From Microvirga sp. TS319 (lineage in GTDB: Bacteria; Pseudomonadota; Alphaproteobacteria; Rhizobiales; Beijerinckiaceae): DNA of 64,000 nucleotides. Positions 41,389 to 49,991 of this stretch are shown here, in pieces. Position 1 is the first letter of the stretch. Each line of letters begins with the position of its first letter. The translations under genes and the position numbers were made by a program. The stretch is from positions 124,001 through 188,000 of the forward strand of contig NZ_JBGGGT010000002.1 in the NCBI RefSeq assembly GCF_041276405.1, in the 5' to 3' direction. The notes beneath the pieces are model-generated. The model had not been told where the DNA came from and did not search any database. It saw nothing but the letters and a program-made list of their open reading frames with translations.

Positions 41389-42669
41389 ATGGCGCTTCGC
41401 GACAAACAGGGCCGTCCGCTCGTCGCCGTCACCGGCATCGGCGTGGTCACCTCTCTCGGCCAGGGCAAGGACGCCACCTGGGCCGCGCTGACGGCCGGGC
41501 AATCGGGCATTCACCGCATCAACCGCTTCCCCACGGAAGGCCTGCGCACCACGATCGCGGGCACCATCGATTTCATCGACGTGGAGCCCTTCTGCGCCCC
41601 GATGCTCTCCGAGCGCCTCGCCGTTCTCGCGGCGGATGAAGCCGTCGGGCAGTCTGGACTGGCGTCGGGCGATTTTCCGGGCGCGCTGTTCATCGCCGTG
41701 CCGCCGGTCGAGATGGAATGGCCGCAGCGCAAGGCGCTGGCAGAGGCCTCCGATCAGGCCGGCGAGATCACCTACAAGGATCTCTTGCAGGCTGCGGCGA
41801 CCGGCCGCTTCAAGGCGTGGCACGACCTGTTCATCTTCGGCACCGTGGCGGACCGGGTCGCCGACCGCTTCGGCACGAAGGGCTCGCCGATCTCGCTTTC
41901 GACCGCCTGCTCGTCGGGCGCCACCGCCATCCAGCTCGGCGTCGAGGCGATCCGCCGGGGCGAGACGGATGCGGCGCTCTGCATCGGCACGGACGGCTCG
42001 GTCAATCCGGAATCGCTCATCCGCTTCTCCCTGCTCTCGGCGCTCTCCACCCAGAACGAGACTCCGGAGGGCGCCTCGAAGCCCTTCTCCAAGAACCGCG
42101 ACGGCTTCGTGATGGGCGAGGGCGGCGCCGCCCTCGTTCTGGAGAATGCGGAGACCGCGAAGGCGCGGGGTGCGACGATCCTCGGCTATGTGCTCGGCTG
42201 CGGCGAGAAGGGCGATCATTTCCACCGTACCCGCTCGTCCCCGGACGGCTCGCCCGCCATCGCGGCCATCCGTCAGGCGCTCGACGACGCGGGCGTCACG
42301 CCCGACGAGATCGGCTACATCAACGCGCACGGCACCTCGACGCCCGAGAACGACAAGATGGAGGCCATGAGCTGCACGGCCGTATTCGGCGAGCGCATGG
42401 GAAGCCTTCCGATCTCGTCCAACAAGTCGATGATCGGCCACACGCTCACCGCCGCGGGCGCGGTGGAGGCGGTGATGTCGCTGCTGACGCTCTCCACGGG
42501 CCGCCTGCCGCCGACGATCAACTACCAGATGCCCGATCCGGCGATCCCGCTCGACGTGGTGCCCAATGTCGCGCGCGACGCGGATGTGAAATTCGTGCTT
42601 TCCAATTCCTTCGGCTTCGGCGGCCAGAACACCTGCCTCGTCTTCGGGGCCGAGCCCAAGGGGGCTTAA
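41389..42669 (+). CDS. fabF1XL: 3-oxoacyl-ACP synthase (FabF1XL) of the very-long-chain acyl pathway
   Basis: 426 residues with a full ketosynthase triad: Cys174 (STACSSGATAI), His314 (NAHGTSTPEND) and His351 (NKSMIGHTLTAAG), plus SNSFGFGGQNTCLVF. It condenses malonyl-ACP with the growing chain on AcpXL. It follows the cysteine-less paralogue and precedes a fabG-type reductase. Confidence 0.94.
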   Translation: MALRDKQGRPLVAVTGIGVVTSLGQGKDATWAALTAGQSGIHRINRFPTEGLRTTIAGTIDFIDVEPFCAPMLSERLAVLAADEAVGQSGLASGDFPGALFIAVPPVEMEWPQRKALAEASDQAGEITYKDLLQAAATGRFKAWHDLFIFGTVADRVADRFGTKGSPISLSTACSSGATAIQLGVEAIRRGETDAALCIGTDGSVNPESLIRFSLLSALSTQNETPEGASKPFSKNRDGFVMGEGGAALVLENAETAKARGATILGYVLGCGEKGDHFHRTRSSPDGSPAIAAIRQALDDAGVTPDEIGYINAHGTSTPENDKMEAMSCTAVFGERMGSLPISSNKSMIGHTLTAAGAVEAVMSLLTLSTGRLPPTINYQMPDPAIPLDVVPNVARDADVKFVLSNSFGFGGQNTCLVFGAEPKGA

Positions 42670-42673
42670 ACTC

Positions 42674-43420
42674 ATGACGCGCATTCTCGTCACCGGCGGC
42701 GGCAAAGGCGTCGGAGCGGCCATCGTGCGCGCGCTCGCGGCGGCCGGCCACGACGTGGATTTCACCTATCGCTCGTCGGGCGATGCCGCGAAGGCGCTGG
42801 CCGAGGAGGTGATGCAGGCTCATCCCGGCCGCGGCGTCAGGGCGCATGCGATCGACCTTGCCGACAAGGCGGCCCTCGAAACCTTCTGCGAGATGCTGGA
42901 GGGCGAGAGCTTTTTCGGGCTCGTCCACAATGCAGGCCAGCCCTACGACGCGCTCGCCGCCATGATGCAGCAGGACAAGGCCGAAGCCGCCATGCAGGTG
43001 AACTTCTGGTCGCTCACCCGCATCGCCAAATCCCTCATGCGCGGCATGGTCCGCGCCCGGGCGGGGCGTATCGTCGCGATCGGCTCCGTGGCGGCGCTCC
43101 AGGGCAATCCCGGCAACGCGGCCTATGCCGCCTCCAAGGGCGCGCTGATCTCCTATTGCCGCACGCTCTCCGTCGAGACCGCCAAGCGCAACGTCACCGT
43201 CAACGTGATCGCGCCGGGCTTCATCGACACGGACATGATGGCCCCTTACGCAGCCTATCGCGACACCATGGAAAAGCAGATCCCGGCCGGACGCTTCGCG
43301 AAGCCGGAAGAGATCGCGGGCCTCGCGGCATTTCTGATGAGCGAACCTGCCGCCTACATCACCGGCGCGGTGCTGCCCATCGACGGCGGCCTGACCGCGA
43401 TGCTGGGCGTGCATCGGTAA
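42674..43420 (+). CDS. 3-oxoacyl-ACP reductase-like SDR (FabG type)
   Basis: 248 residues: nucleotide motif TGGGKGVGAAI, NAG at HNAGQPYDAL, catalytic Ser in IAIGSVAALQ, YAASK tetrad and a C-terminal ITGAVLPIDGGLTAM typical of FabG. It starts four bases after fabF1XL, so it most likely provides the reduction step in the long-chain pathway. It converges on folK with only 16 bases between stops. Confidence 0.9.
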   Translation: MTRILVTGGGKGVGAAIVRALAAAGHDVDFTYRSSGDAAKALAEEVMQAHPGRGVRAHAIDLADKAALETFCEMLEGESFFGLVHNAGQPYDALAAMMQQDKAEAAMQVNFWSLTRIAKSLMRGMVRARAGRIVAIGSVAALQGNPGNAAYAASKGALISYCRTLSVETAKRNVTVNVIAPGFIDTDMMAPYAAYRDTMEKQIPAGRFAKPEEIAGLAAFLMSEPAAYITGAVLPIDGGLTAMLGVHR

Positions 43421-43436
43421 TTCCGAGGACACCCGT

Positions 43437-43910
43437 TCAATCGAGTTTCCGGATCTCCTCGGGCGGCAGCGCCGCGAGGGCCTCCGTGATGCGCTGCCCG
43501 CGCACCATGAGATCCGGCGCGATCTCGGCGAGCGGGACAAGGACGAACAATCGCTCCAGCATGCGCGGATGCGGCAGGACCAGGCCGGGCTCGCCGAGTT
43601 CGAGATCGTCATAGGTCAGAACGTCGATGTCGATGACCCGCGGCCCCCATTTCATCTCGCGGATGCGCCCCAGTTCCCGCTCGATCCGCAGGCACAGGGA
43701 CAGCAGGGCCACCGGGGCGAGGCCGGTCTCCACGAGGATGCAGGCATTCACGAACCGGTCCTGCTCCACCGGCCCCCACGGCTCGGTGAGGTAATCGGCG
43801 GAACGGGCCAGGATCGTGATGCCGTCGTGTTCGAGTGCGGCGATCGCGCCCGCGATGGCGGCGCGCTTGTCGCCGAGATTGCTGCCCAGGCTCAACGTGG
43901 CCCTAGCCAT
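43437..43910 (-). CDS. folK: 2-amino-4-hydroxy-6-hydroxymethyldihydropteridine diphosphokinase (HPPK)
   Basis: 157 residues: LSLGSNLGDKRAAI, RSADYLTEPWGPVEQDRFVNACI, RIERELGRIREMKWGPRVIDIDVLTYDD and LPHPRMLERLFVLVPLAEIAP. All the HPPK landmarks are present. It pyrophosphorylates the pterin for folate synthesis. The start overlaps the folB stop by eight bases. Confidence 0.96.
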   Translation of the reverse strand: MARATLSLGSNLGDKRAAIAGAIAALEHDGITILARSADYLTEPWGPVEQDRFVNACILVETGLAPVALLSLCLRIERELGRIREMKWGPRVIDIDVLTYDDLELGEPGLVLPHPRMLERLFVLVPLAEIAPDLMVRGQRITEALAALPPEEIRKLD

Positions 43911-44301
43911 GGCGGGCGCGCCTGATCTCGACCGAGACGCCCTCGATCACGAAAGGCACCGGAGCCTCCGGCTTCTCGACCAGAACGGTCACTTCGGCGA
44001 CGCGCGGAAAGGCCTCCAGAACCTTCGCGGCGATCGCCTCGGCCAGGCCTTCGATGATGCGGAAGCGGCGGGTCGTCGCCGTCTCGTGCGCCACGCGAGC
44101 GAGCGCGGCATAGCAGACGGATTGCCCGTAATCGTCCGCTTCGCCGGCGGGCCTGAGGTCGAGCGCGCAGGTCAGGCTGATATAGAAGCGCTGGCCGAGC
44201 CGGGCCTCTTCCTCGTGCAGGCCGTGATGCGCATAGAGCGCGAGGCGGGACACGGTGATCCGGTCGCTCATGCCGGGTGTACTCGTCCTGAATTCGCTCA
44301 T
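43903..44301 (-). CDS. folB: Dihydroneopterin aldolase
   Basis: 132 residues with ALYAHHGLHEEEARLGQRFYI, RIIEGLAEAIAAKVLEAFP and VTVLVEKPEAPVPFVIEGVSVEI. It converts dihydroneopterin to 6-hydroxymethyl-dihydropterin. Start ATG 44301 overlaps the folP stop (ATGA) and has GGTGAGGAG upstream; ATG 44271 (residue 11) is the alternative. Confidence 0.94.
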   Translation of the reverse strand: MSEFRTSTPGMSDRITVSRLALYAHHGLHEEEARLGQRFYISLTCALDLRPAGEADDYGQSVCYAALARVAHETATTRRFRIIEGLAEAIAAKVLEAFPRVAEVTVLVEKPEAPVPFVIEGVSVEIRRARHG

Positions 44302-45122
44302 GCCGGGCTCCTCACCAGGGCGTCCGCCACGCGGCAGGCTTCTGCGTGCGCCTTCACGTCATGGACGCGCACGATATCGGCTCCGCGCGCCACCGCCGCC
44401 ACATGTCCGCCGATGCTGCCGAACAGCCGCTCTCGCGGCGGCACGTCCGGAGCGTAGAACCGCCCGAGCACGGATTTGCGCGAGGCGCCGATGAGCAGCG
44501 GAAAGCCGAGCGCCTTGAACTCCGGCAGGCGGCGGAGCGCCTCGATATTCTGCTCGCCCGTCTTGCCGAAGCCGATGCCGGGATCGAGGATGACGTTCCG
44601 GTCGGGGATGCCGGCCCGCCGCGCGAGATCGAGCGAACGCTCGAAGAAGGCGAGCATGTCGGCGACGATGTCGATGGCCGCATCGGCCTGCGGCCTGTTG
44701 TGCATCATCACGACAGGGGCGCCGTGCTCCGCGACGACCGCCGCCATGTCGGGATCATGCTGGAGGCCCCAGATATCGTTGACGATGCGGGCCCCCGCCA
44801 CGAGGGCCGCGCGGGCGGTCGCGGCCCGGTAGGTGTCGATCGAGATCGGCACCGTCAGCTTCGGGGCGAGTTCCCGGATCACCGGAAGCACGCGCCGCTG
44901 CTCCTCCTCGGGGCCGATCGGGACGTATCCCGGACGGGTGGATTCCCCGCCGATATCGATGATGTCGGCGCCCTCGGCCTCCAGCCGCTCCGCATGCGCA
45001 AGGGCGTCTGGCAGATCGAGGAAAAGCCCTCCGTCCGAGAAGGAATCCGGCGTGACGTTGAGCACGCCCATCACGAGGGTGCGGGAGCCGAGGCCGGGAA
45101 GGATAGTTGGAGACGATGTCAT
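44298..45122 (-). CDS. folP: Dihydropteroate synthase
   Basis: 274 residues with VMGVLNVTPDSFSDGG, DIIDIGGESTRPGY, NDIWGL, VVMMHNRP, LDPGIGFGKTGEQN and LIGASRKSVLGRF. It joins the pterin to p-aminobenzoate, the sulfonamide target. First gene of folP-folB-folK; divergent from adhXL. The longer upstream frame lacks a ribosome site, so ATG 45122 was chosen. Confidence 0.96.
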   Translation of the reverse strand: MTSSPTILPGLGSRTLVMGVLNVTPDSFSDGGLFLDLPDALAHAERLEAEGADIIDIGGESTRPGYVPIGPEEEQRRVLPVIRELAPKLTVPISIDTYRAATARAALVAGARIVNDIWGLQHDPDMAAVVAEHGAPVVMMHNRPQADAAIDIVADMLAFFERSLDLARRAGIPDRNVILDPGIGFGKTGEQNIEALRRLPEFKALGFPLLIGASRKSVLGRFYAPDVPPRERLFGSIGGHVAAVARGADIVRVHDVKAHAEACRVADALVRSPA

Positions 45123-45403
45123 CGTGGCGCCATGCTGAGACGAAATTGTGCCCCTTGTCGGATTCTGTCCGGCAGGTCGAGAGGCAGGTCGACAGGGAGA
45201 TCGAGAGCCTCGACCGGCCCGCGGAGCGGATCGGGGCAGCGACAAGAGCTTGTCATTCGCTTTGGCACACTTTAAGCCGCCGCCAACAGATTTCTCCCGT
45301 CATGGCAGGTATGTTCCGGCCATTCAGGTCTCAAGAACCCGGCGGATCAAAGACACGGGATCCCCGAAAATGTTCGGGGTGACGACGAACAGGATTGTCC
45401 CTC

Positions 45404-46426
45404 ATGCGCTCCCTTCAGCTTTTCGGCGACCGTGACATTCGCATCACCGAGATCGACGCGCCGCCGCCGCCCGCCGCGGGCGAGGTGCAGGTGCGGGTCA
45501 AGGCGCTCGGCCTGAACTATCTCGACGTCTGGGGCTTCCGCGGAATGGCGTTCGCCAAGCGCAAGATGCCGCAGGCCGTGGGCGTGGAGGCCGCGGGCGA
45601 GATCGCGGCCGTGGGCGAGGGCGTGACCCGGTTCAAGGTGGGCGACCCCGTCACCATGTACGGCGCCGAGACCTGCGGGCATTGCCGGGCCTGCCGGGAG
45701 GGCCGCGACAATCTCTGCGAGAACGTGGCCGGGATCATGGGCTTTCATATCGACGGCTTCGCCCGCGAGCTCATCAACCGCCCCGAGCGCCTCGTGATCC
45801 CGGTGCCGAAGGGGGTGAGCTTCGAGCAGGCGGCCTGCGCGCCCATCGGCTTCGGCACGGTGCAGCACATGCTGTTCGACAACGCCAGGCTCGAACCGGG
45901 CGAATCGATCCTCGTCCATGCGGGCGGCTCCGGCATCGGCACGGCGGCGATCAAGATGGCGAAGGCCATCGGCTGCACGGTCTACACGACTGTGGGCGAT
46001 GACGAGAAGGGCGAGAAGGCCAGGGCCCTCGGCGCGGATCACGTGGTCAACTACCGCACGGAGCGCTTCGAGGGCGAGGTGCGCCGGCTCACCAAGCGCA
46101 AGGGCGTCGACGTGGTGTTCGAGCATGTGGGCGCGGAGACCTGGAACGGCAGCCTACTCTGCCTCAAGCGCGGCGGCCGCCTCGTCACCTGCGGCTCGAC
46201 CTCGGGCGTGTCCACCACCATGAACCTGATGCAGCTCTTCCAGCAGCAATACCGGATCTTCGGCTCCTTCGGCTGCCGCATGGAGAATATCGCCCAGTCC
46301 CTGGACAAGATGGCGGGCGGGATGAGTCCGGTGATCGACTCGGTGTATCCCCTCGACGAGTTCCGGCAGGGTCTGGAGCGTCTCGAAGGCCGCAAGGTCT
46401 TCGGCAAGGTCATCGTGACCTTCTGA
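45404..46426 (+). CDS. adhXL: Zinc-binding alcohol dehydrogenase-like protein (AdhXL of the lipid A long-chain locus)
   Basis: 340 residues of the MDR family: structural zinc cysteines in ETCGHCRACREGRDNLCENV, NAD(P) loop VHAGGSGIGTAAIKMAKAIG and FEHVGAETWNGSLLCLKRGG. In rhizobia a gene of this type lies between fabF1XL and lpxXL and contributes to the long acyl chain, possibly in modification of its terminal hydroxyl. Here it is separated from fabF1XL by fabG and the fol genes. ATG 45404 follows AGGA. Confidence 0.85.
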   Translation: MRSLQLFGDRDIRITEIDAPPPPAAGEVQVRVKALGLNYLDVWGFRGMAFAKRKMPQAVGVEAAGEIAAVGEGVTRFKVGDPVTMYGAETCGHCRACREGRDNLCENVAGIMGFHIDGFARELINRPERLVIPVPKGVSFEQAACAPIGFGTVQHMLFDNARLEPGESILVHAGGSGIGTAAIKMAKAIGCTVYTTVGDDEKGEKARALGADHVVNYRTERFEGEVRRLTKRKGVDVVFEHVGAETWNGSLLCLKRGGRLVTCGSTSGVSTTMNLMQLFQQQYRIFGSFGCRMENIAQSLDKMAGGMSPVIDSVYPLDEFRQGLERLEGRKVFGKVIVTF

Positions 46427-46470
46427 CCCCTGGTACGAACCGGCCTTTCACCATAGATCTTGACGAAACG

Positions 46471-46503
46471 GGCTCCTCGCGAAAAACACGCGGAGCCTTT
46501 TTC
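46471..46503 (+). terminator. Intrinsic terminator between adhXL and lpxXL
   Basis: GGCTCCTCGCG pairs with CGCGGAGCC (one bulged T) over loop AAAAACA, followed by TTTTT. It lies inside the functional gene order, implying that lpxXL either has its own promoter or depends on read-through. Confidence 0.75.
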
Positions 46504-46529
46504 CTTGTCCACGCCCGGATTTTCCCATC

Positions 46530-47489
46530 GTGCAGCATAACTCCCGCCCTCGCAGCCTTCTCTCGCGTCTCGTGGAGACGGTCATGGTCGGCGTCGTGCG
46601 CGGCGTGTTCGCCTTCTCGCGCGCCATCGGGCCGGAGCGCTCGGGCTCGTTAGGTGCGGCGCTCGCCCGCACCATCGGGCCGCTCCTGAAGGCGCATCGG
46701 ACGGCACTCGCCAATATCCGGGCGGCCTATCCGGACAAGCCCGAGGCCGAGGTGAGAGCCCTGGCGCGCGCGGCCTGGAATAATCTCGGCCGCACGGGCG
46801 GGGAATATCCGCATCTCGGCAACCTGTTCGATTTCGACCCGGACGGCACCGTTCCCGGACGCACGGAGGTCGACGGCATCGAGCATTTCCTCAGCCTGCG
46901 TGACGACGGCAGGCCCGGGATCATCTTCTCGGCCCATCTCGCCAACTGGGAATTGCCCGCCATCTGCGCGGCCCGTTTCGGATTGGACGCCACCGCCGTC
47001 TTCCGGGCGCCGAACGATCCGGCCATTGCCCATGTCCTGCACGAGATCCGCAGCGAGACCATGGGGAATCTCGAGGCGGCGCGCCAGGGAGCAGCCTTCG
47101 CCATGCAGGGGGCGCTGGAGAAGGGCGGGCATCTGGGCATGCTCATCGATCAGCATTTCACCCGGGGCGTCATCGTGAACTTCATGGGCCGCCCGGCCCT
47201 GGTGAACCCGATTCTGGGCAAGTTCGTCCGCCGCTTCGACTGCCCCGTTCACGGGGTGCGCGTCATCCGCCTGCCGGGCCACCGCTTCCGCCTTCAGCTC
47301 ACGCCCCCCCTCGACCTGCCGCGCGATCCGGACGGGCAAGTGAACGTGCAGGGGGCGATGCAGGCCATGACGTCGGTGGTGGAAGCCTGGGTCCGGGAAT
47401 ATCCCGAACAATGGCTCTGGATGCATCGCCGCTGGCGGGTTCCCGCCAAAACCGAGGGCCTCGCTCAAGGTAACGTGAGTTCCCAATGA
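46530..47489 (+). CDS. lpxXL: Lipid A very-long-chain acyltransferase (LpxXL, LpxL/HtrB superfamily)
   Basis: 319 residues, one N-terminal hydrophobic segment, catalytic HLANWE in IIFSAHLANWELPAIC, and the later DQHFTRGVIVNFMGRPA and WLWMHRRWR that mark LpxL-type enzymes. It transfers the long chain from AcpXL to lipid A at the inner membrane. GTG 46530 is used as start; there is no strong ribosome site. It overlaps the next gene by ATGA. Confidence 0.93.
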   Translation: MQHNSRPRSLLSRLVETVMVGVVRGVFAFSRAIGPERSGSLGAALARTIGPLLKAHRTALANIRAAYPDKPEAEVRALARAAWNNLGRTGGEYPHLGNLFDFDPDGTVPGRTEVDGIEHFLSLRDDGRPGIIFSAHLANWELPAICAARFGLDATAVFRAPNDPAIAHVLHEIRSETMGNLEAARQGAAFAMQGALEKGGHLGMLIDQHFTRGVIVNFMGRPALVNPILGKFVRRFDCPVHGVRVIRLPGHRFRLQLTPPLDLPRDPDGQVNVQGAMQAMTSVVEAWVREYPEQWLWMHRRWRVPAKTEGLAQGNVSSQ

Positions 47490-48256
47490 ACGGGCCTTGG
47501 TGTTTCATGACGGGCATCATGGCGTCCCGATTGAAACTCGTTCTGGTGGCCTCCGGCCTTACCGCTCTCCTGCAGCCCGCATTCGCGGAACCTCCCCGCG
47601 CCGTTGTCGAACTCTTCACCAGCCAGGGCTGCTCGAACTGCCCGCCGGCGGATGCGCTGTTGGTGGAATATTCCCAGAAGCCCGACATCGTGGCGCTCTC
47701 CTTTCCGGTGAATTACTGGGATTATCTCGGCTGGAAGGACACGCTTGCCCATGCCGAGTTCACCCACCGGCAGAAGGATTATGCCCACGCACGCAGCGAC
47801 CGTCAGGTGTTTACGCCCCAGATGATCGTGAACGGGAAGAAGTCCTGCATCGGCTCCGATCGGGCGCAGATCGAGAAAGCGATCCAGACGACCGCGAAGG
47901 GCCGCTCCACTCTTCCGGTCGACATCGCGCTGACCGAGCAGAATGGCATGATCATCGTGTCGATCACGGAGATCGCCGAGGTCGCCCATCGCGAAGCGGA
48001 GGTCTGGGTGCTGCCGGTCCTGCGGTCGCAGACCGTGCCCATCGAGCGCGGCGAGAACAAGGGCAGGACCGTCACCTATGCCAATGTGGTGCGGGGCTTG
48101 AAGCGCATCGGCGAATGGCACGGCGGCTCCGCCCGCTTCGAGCTGCCCGCCGAGGCTGCCCGCAGTGGCGCCGACGGCTACGTGGTGCTCCTGCAGGCCG
48201 AGGAGGATGACAAGCCCAGCGTGATCCTCGGAGCCGCCAAGAGCGCCGGCCTCTGA
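47486..48256 (+). CDS. Secreted thioredoxin-like protein, DUF1223 family
   Basis: 256 residues with an export signal (RLKLVLVASGLTALLQPAFA) and the DUF1223 word VVELFTSQGCSNCPPADALL carrying CxxC at 49-52. VFTPQMIVNGK is a thioredoxin-like strand. A periplasmic thiol-disulfide role is likely but untested. ATG 47486 overlaps the lpxXL stop; ATG 47519 (residue 12) gives a tidier signal peptide. Confidence 0.88.
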   Translation: MNGPWCFMTGIMASRLKLVLVASGLTALLQPAFAEPPRAVVELFTSQGCSNCPPADALLVEYSQKPDIVALSFPVNYWDYLGWKDTLAHAEFTHRQKDYAHARSDRQVFTPQMIVNGKKSCIGSDRAQIEKAIQTTAKGRSTLPVDIALTEQNGMIIVSITEIAEVAHREAEVWVLPVLRSQTVPIERGENKGRTVTYANVVRGLKRIGEWHGGSARFELPAEAARSGADGYVVLLQAEEDDKPSVILGAAKSAGL

Positions 48257-48279
48257 GCGCGCGGGTCTCCGCCCCCCAA

Positions 48280-48440
48280 GAGCATCGGACGTGAAAAGTG
48301 GGAACCGGTTTTGCGTGAAAAGATGCTCAAGACCATAGGCTGACTGCATCGAATGTGGGTTCGATGTCACGTCCGATGCTGTAGAACAACGCATCGTTTG
48401 CTGCGAAAAACCGGGTCCACTTTTTCGCACGATGCGCTAG
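48280..48440. repeat. 161-bp composite hairpin repeat ending in CTAG
   Basis: Opens GAGCATCGGACGTGAAAAGT, includes GGTTTTGCGTGAAAAGATGCTC and GTCACGTCCGATGCTGTAG, then the hairpin GCATCGTTTGCTGCG...TTTTTCGCACGATGCGC and CTAG at 48437-48440. The CTAG gives the stop codon of the convergent TPM-domain gene. Confidence 0.88.
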
Positions 48441-49045
48441 AGAATCACCACCTTGTTCGGCAGTTCATTCCTGTCCTGCGCCCCGGGCGGCGCGTGCTCG
48501 GCCAGGATGACGCCCGCGCGGTGGACGGCCCGGAGCAGCCCGTCGGCCGGTTTCTCCCGGCGCATCGCCTCGACGAGATCCGCGATGATCTCCTGCCACG
48601 CGGCAGGGCCGGCCCGGTCGGCGATCCCGATATCGGCGATGATTTCGGCATAGCGCTCCGCCGCCGCGACATAGATCAGGACGCCGGTCCGTCCCTGCGT
48701 GCGGGACAATCCATGGCTCGCAAATTCCCTGACGGCCGCCTCGTGGGCCCGCGCCCTTTTGATCGATCCGGGAACAAGCGCCAGATGCACCCGGGGCCAC
48801 CCGAAGACGAGATTGAGGCCGCAGGCCACGACGAGCTGGATCAGGAAGATCCGGGAGGGGCCGAGCTCGGTGAACCAGATCAGCGGCCAGGGCACGAGGA
48901 GCGCCACGAACAGGCCCAGGAGAGCCGGGATCGCCAGATAGGCATTGGCTTGGCGCGTCACCACCACGACGATTTCGCCCGCGGTCGTCTTCTCGGCGTC
49001 GTGGATGGCCTGCGAGATCCGGGTCCGGTCGTGTTCTGAAATCAT
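48437..49045 (-). CDS. TPM-domain membrane protein (second TPM protein of the lemA operon)
   Basis: 202 residues. N-terminal short TPM-like part (DAEKTTAGEIVVVVTRQ), two transmembrane helices (about 38-90), then a TPM lobe with REFASHGLSRTQGRTGVLIYVAAAERYAEIIADIGI. It lies immediately after the larger TPM gene with no spacer (stop and start codons adjacent). The stop codon TAG is formed by the CTAG of the flanking repeat. Confidence 0.85.
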   Translation of the reverse strand: MISEHDRTRISQAIHDAEKTTAGEIVVVVTRQANAYLAIPALLGLFVALLVPWPLIWFTELGPSRIFLIQLVVACGLNLVFGWPRVHLALVPGSIKRARAHEAAVREFASHGLSRTQGRTGVLIYVAAAERYAEIIADIGIADRAGPAAWQEIIADLVEAMRREKPADGLLRAVHRAGVILAEHAPPGAQDRNELPNKVVIL

Positions 49046-49867
49046 CTACCAGCTCCCCGAGGCACCGCCGCCGCCGGACGAGCCGCCCCCGCCCGAAAAG
49101 CCTCCGCCCCCACCGGACCAGCCTCCGCCTCCCGACCAGCCCCCGCCGGTCGGAATGATCCAGGGGCCGGAACCGCGTCTGCGGCCGTAGGCGCCTGGTC
49201 TGCCGCCCCCGCCGCCGCCGCCGCCGCGCATGGCGCGGAAGACCTGGAACAGGATGAAGGCGATGATCAGGAAGGTGATGAAGGTGTCGAGATTCGAGGT
49301 CTGATCCTCGCGGACTTCCGCGCGGCGCTGCCATTCCTGGGCATCCCCGGTGAGAATCGACAGGATGGCGTCGACGCCCGCGTTGATGCCGCCCGCGAAA
49401 TCGCCTTTCTGGAATTGCGGCGCGATGGCGGTGGTGATGATGACCTTCGAGAGCGCATCGGTGAGCGCCCCTTCGAGCCCATAGCCGACCTCGATGCGCA
49501 CCTTGCGCTCGGTGGGAGCGACGAGCAGCAGGACGCCGTTGTCGTTCTTCTTCTGCCCGAGCTGCCAGGCCCGGAAGAGGCGATTGGCGTAATCCTCGAT
49601 GCTCGTGCCTTCGAGCGAGCGGATCGTGGCCACCACCACCTGGTCGGAGGTCTTATCTTCGTACGCCTTGAGCTTGGCCTCGAGCGCCGCCCGCTCGTCG
49701 GGCTTCAGGACATTGGCCGCGTCGACCACGCGTCCGGTGAGCGGCGGGAATGTCTGGGCGAAGGCATCGAGGGCGAAGAGGGCAAGGACGAGCGCCGCGA
49801 TGAGAGCGCCCGCATGGTGCGGCCGCACCCGTCTCCCAAAGGAGGAGAAGGCACCCGGGCCCGTCAT
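49046..49867 (-). CDS. TPM-domain protein, YgcG-like, with glycine-rich tail
   Basis: 273 residues: signal peptide ending ALDAFAQ, TPM domain (VVDAANVLKPDERAALEAKL, VATIRSLEGTSIEDYANRLF, LLLVAPTERKVRIEVGYGLEG), one transmembrane helix and a Gly/Ser-rich tail (GGWSGGGGWSGGGGGFSGGG). Linked to LemA in many bacteria and thought to act at the envelope. The frame continues upstream through a hairpin repeat; ATG 49867 was chosen as the true start. Confidence 0.9.
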   Translation of the reverse strand: MTGPGAFSSFGRRVRPHHAGALIAALVLALFALDAFAQTFPPLTGRVVDAANVLKPDERAALEAKLKAYEDKTSDQVVVATIRSLEGTSIEDYANRLFRAWQLGQKKNDNGVLLLVAPTERKVRIEVGYGLEGALTDALSKVIITTAIAPQFQKGDFAGGINAGVDAILSILTGDAQEWQRRAEVREDQTSNLDTFITFLIIAFILFQVFRAMRGGGGGGGGRPGAYGRRRGSGPWIIPTGGGWSGGGGWSGGGGGFSGGGGSSGGGGASGSW

Positions 49868-49872
49868 CCGCT

Positions 49873-49991
49873 TAGAGCATCGGACCCAAAAGTGGATTTG
49901 CACTTTTGGGAATGGATCCGATGCTCCCGTCTTGGAAAGAGCGCATCGTTCTTGCGAAAAACCGGGGCCACTTTTTCGCATGATGGGCTAG
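49873..49991. repeat. 119-bp double-hairpin repeat inside the lemA operon
   Basis: TAGAGCATCGGACCCAAAAG...CTTTTGGGAATGGATCCGATGC, then CTTGGAAAGAGCGCATCGTT and CACTTTTTCGCATGATGGGC, ending CTAG (49988-49991). It fills the entire gap between lemA and the TPM gene, and its final CTAG is the lemA stop codon. Confidence 0.9.
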
